A stretch of 64,000 bases of DNA, from contig JBLFYM010000007.1 of NCBI GenBank assembly GCA_047608975.1, positions 19,073 to 83,072 on the forward strand. Reading direction: 5' to 3'. Positions 62,359 through 64,000 of the stretch are shown piece by piece; positions within the stretch are counted from its first letter, which is position 1; each line of letters starts with the position of its first letter. Under the pieces are notes generated by a model. That model was not told where the DNA came from. It searched no databases and saw nothing but the letters and a program-made list of their open reading frames with translations. The DNA comes from GCA-2715965 sp047608975 (GTDB lineage Bacteria; Verrucomicrobiota; Verrucomicrobiia; Limisphaerales; JAYPXF01). The position numbers were made by a program, and so were the translations under genes.

Positions 62359-63380
62359 AACCGACTCTCGAAGCCGATGGATTCAGAGCGGATCCGATTA
62401 TTCTCTCGCTCTCGGGTGACGCTGATCAGGGCCCCGTTCTTCTTTGCCAGCTGAACAGCTTCATCCCCGGTCAACACGCTGGCGCTGGTTGCCAGGGCAT
62501 CGGCAATCATCCCGCTCGGAGCCACCACATACACCAGGGCACGATCCGAGAGCGCCTGGCCAGATCTGGCATCTACGATGTGCGAGTAGCGTTTGCCATC
62601 GAGAAGCACAAACTGAAACCGGTCGCCAGAGGTCGCAAAAGCGGCGTTCACAAGGGCAACGAATCTGGGTGCTCCACCGCCACTCAAAGTGGGTAACTCG
62701 ATTTTCCAAGCGGGCTTTCCGGGCGGCGCTGCACTGGCGACCAAGTCACCACCGCCGCTGATCAAGGCGCTGCGAATGCCGTGCGCTTCGAGGACCCGCA
62801 TCGCTTCATCCATCGCGTAGCCTTTCGCAATGCCGCCCAGATCAAGTCGTATTCCCTGACGCCACAGAACCAGCGAACGATCCTTGGTACGAAAGCCAAT
62901 GTAGTAGTGTCCGACGCGCGTCCGGGCCTCAGCAAGCCGGTCCGGAGCCGGCAGTGCACGTTGTCTGCGAGCCCGCTTCCAGAGTTGGATCAACGGACCG
63001 GCCGTCACATCAAACGCGCCTCCGCTGTCCCGCGAGAACCGGTCGGCGGCGCGCATGACCTTCCAGAGTTCTGGACTCACCTTTATCCAGCGACCGCTGC
63101 CGGATGAATGGCGCACCTGATTCAACTCACTGTCGTCCTCGTAGTCGGACAGGATCGAGTTCAGTTCACGGATACGGTCGAAAGCGGCCTTCGCTGCCGA
63201 TTTAGCAGCCGCCTCATCGGGTGCATGAAGCGCCATCCGAAACATCAATCCCATCTCCATCCGCTGGAACTCGAAACGCTGAACCTCTGACTCGGGGATT
63301 GATTCGCAACCCTGAAGAAACAGCGTGAGCATCAGGATCCAAAGGGCTCCGCACTGGGGTGTTTTGGTGTCGTTACTCAT
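62343..63380 (-). CDS. apbE: ApbE-family FAD:protein FMN transferase, lipoprotein
   Basis: A 345-residue ApbE. It attaches FMN to a Ser/Thr of target flavoproteins, typically in Na+-NQR, RNF or other periplasmic reductases. The signal is a lipobox (LFLQGC, Cys25), so it is probably membrane-tethered in the periplasm. Landmarks are EMGLMFRMALHAPDEAAAK, GGAFDVTAGPLIQLW, LDLGGIAKGYAMDEA, SALISGGGDLVA, and the metal-binding DARSGQALSDRA with ADALATSASVL. Its start overlaps the stop of the PfkB-like gene (ATGA). No flavoprotein target lies beside it. Confidence 0.93.
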   Translation of the reverse strand: MSNDTKTPQCGALWILMLTLFLQGCESIPESEVQRFEFQRMEMGLMFRMALHAPDEAAAKSAAKAAFDRIRELNSILSDYEDDSELNQVRHSSGSGRWIKVSPELWKVMRAADRFSRDSGGAFDVTAGPLIQLWKRARRQRALPAPDRLAEARTRVGHYYIGFRTKDRSLVLWRQGIRLDLGGIAKGYAMDEAMRVLEAHGIRSALISGGGDLVASAAPPGKPAWKIELPTLSGGGAPRFVALVNAAFATSGDRFQFVLLDGKRYSHIVDARSGQALSDRALVYVVAPSGMIADALATSASVLTGDEAVQLAKKNGALISVTRERENNRIRSESIGFESRLWPVD

Positions 63381-64000
63381 TTGCTGGCTGTGTTGCGCAT
63401 GTCTTCGACCGACGCCGTACCGGTGGTTCCCAGTTGATGGATCACAATCGAAGCGGCCCGGTTTGCCAGCAAAATTGACTCATCCACTTTCGCGCCGGAA
63501 GCCAGTGCGCAGGTGAGGTTCGCCGTTACGGCATCTCCCGCTCCGACGATGTCAATCTCACCACGAACGGGCAAAGCCGGATCGTGATGGCGAATACCGT
63601 CGGCATCGAATCCCACAATTCCATCGTCTGCCATGGTAACGAACATCTGTCCGTGTCGCCCGACTATATCGCCTGCAACCTGGCCCTGCCCGACGTCGGA
63701 AACGCCAAACTCCATGAATCGCTCAAACTCCGCCGCGTTCATCTTCAAGGACACGCGCGGCCAGTTTTCGAATCCACGACGGCTGTCACCCAGGGCCGTC
63801 AGATTTGGGTTGGAGGCCAACACTTCGCCAATGGCTTCCAACACAATTCGATTGATCACCCCGGTGTCAGGTTCATCCACTTGATCGAGAACAATCATCG
63901 CGTTCACCGAAGTTCCAAGTTTGCGAATCGAATGCGCGAGTTGGCCCGCAACGGAATCAGGGGTCGGTGTCCAGTTCTTGAAATCCAGCCGACTCAGCTC
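63377..64000 (-). CDS. PfkB-family carbohydrate kinase, N-terminus beyond the window
   Basis: An open frame without a stop to the right edge (about 207 codons seen), so the 5' end is outside the window. The catalytic GAGD motif is in RGEIDIVGAGDAVTANLTCALA, the PfkB/ribokinase C-terminal signature, followed by a typical AANRAASIVI-like helix. Upstream, VNAMIVLDQVDEPDTGVI and NPNLTALGDSRRGF resemble HldE/RfaE-like sugar kinases. ATP-dependent phosphorylation of a sugar is the family reaction; the substrate is unknown. The stop overlaps the apbE start (ATGA), so the genes are translationally coupled. Confidence 0.85.
   Translation of the reverse strand, partial: ELSRLDFKNWTPTPDSVAGQLAHSIRKLGTSVNAMIVLDQVDEPDTGVINRIVLEAIGEVLASNPNLTALGDSRRGFENWPRVSLKMNAAEFERFMEFGVSDVGQGQVAGDIVGRHGQMFVTMADDGIVGFDADGIRHHDPALPVRGEIDIVGAGDAVTANLTCALASGAKVDESILLANRAASIVIHQLGTTGTASVEDMRNTASK

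Noticed and set aside
1..64000. tRNA, rRNA, CRISPR, insertion sequence or prophage
   Set aside because: A scan by eye of the intergenic stretches found no T-loop motif, no regularly spaced repeats, and no transposase or integrase frame. Only short in-gene repeats were found.

Overview
The window looks like chromosomal DNA of a GC-rich, Gram-negative-type bacterium of the Planctomycetota-Verrucomicrobiota group, most likely Verrucomicrobiota. This rests on gene content, not on a marker phylogeny. The pointers are three secreted sulfatases with the Cys-type C-x-P-x-R site, a DUF1501 protein, Tat-exported sugar-isomerase-like proteins, Gfo/Idh/MocA oxidoreductases, a giant Ig/MBG protein and futalosine-pathway menaquinone genes. 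I found no tRNA, rRNA, CRISPR array, integrase, transposase or prophage gene.

Layout. 0-3.8 kb: start of a secreted protein running off the left edge, a sulfatase, a small secreted protein and a divergent sulfatase. 4-15 kb: one 3637-residue secreted protein (metzincin protease, seven ASH-type repeats, about fifteen Ig-like and six MBG units). 15-22.4 kb: leuS flanked by two exported TIM-barrel proteins, then a D-aminoacylase/serine-hydrolase fusion. 22.5-27.8 kb (minus): a response regulator and hybrid kinase, an OvoA-C-terminal-like methyltransferase with an M29-like aminopeptidase, and a DUF1853 protein. 27.9-37.3 kb (plus): ispH, a dGTPase-like gene, an EgtD-like methyltransferase, a HAD phosphatase, a receiver-PAS-kinase, an ECF sigma factor with a large anti-sigma protein, and a polytopic membrane protein.

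37.3-39.7 kb holds a noncoding stretch with a strong terminator and a G-quadruplex motif, a small gene fragment, a frameshifted paralogue and a MocA oxidoreductase. 40-43.8 kb: mqnE, mqnA and an ABC-F ATPase. 43.8-46.3 kb (minus): a membrane-anchored hypothetical protein, a CHASE-PAS sensor pseudogene and an RbsD/FucU-like gene. 46.5-50.1 kb: three overlapping CNNM/CorC-type membrane proteins. 50-56.4 kb (minus): a sulfatase, an SRPBCC-GyrI protein, a GNAT gene with a decayed copy, a second MocA oxidoreductase, and gpsA-plsY. 56.4-64 kb: DUF2851, a short ALDH-like protein lacking the catalytic half, a truncated secreted gene, DUF1501, an ABC-2 permease, and a PfkB-ApbE-membrane protein cluster that leaves the right edge.

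How the genes work together. Core functions (leuS, ispH, dgt, mqnE/mqnA, gpsA/plsY) are interleaved with genes for extracellular polymer handling and envelope sensing. Many neighbours share ATGA, GTGA or TGATG start/stop overlaps, so translational coupling is common. The notable evolutionary signals are gene decay and partial local duplication: a sensor gene with two amber codons and two frameshifts, a frameshifted 38-kb gene with a fragment paralogue beside it, a GNAT relic beside its parent, and a secreted gene cut to its N-terminus. The best candidates for undescribed biology are the giant metzincin mosaic, the sigma/anti-sigma pair with a large ectodomain, the D-aminoacylase/serine-hydrolase fusion and the stand-alone OvoA-type methyltransferase.
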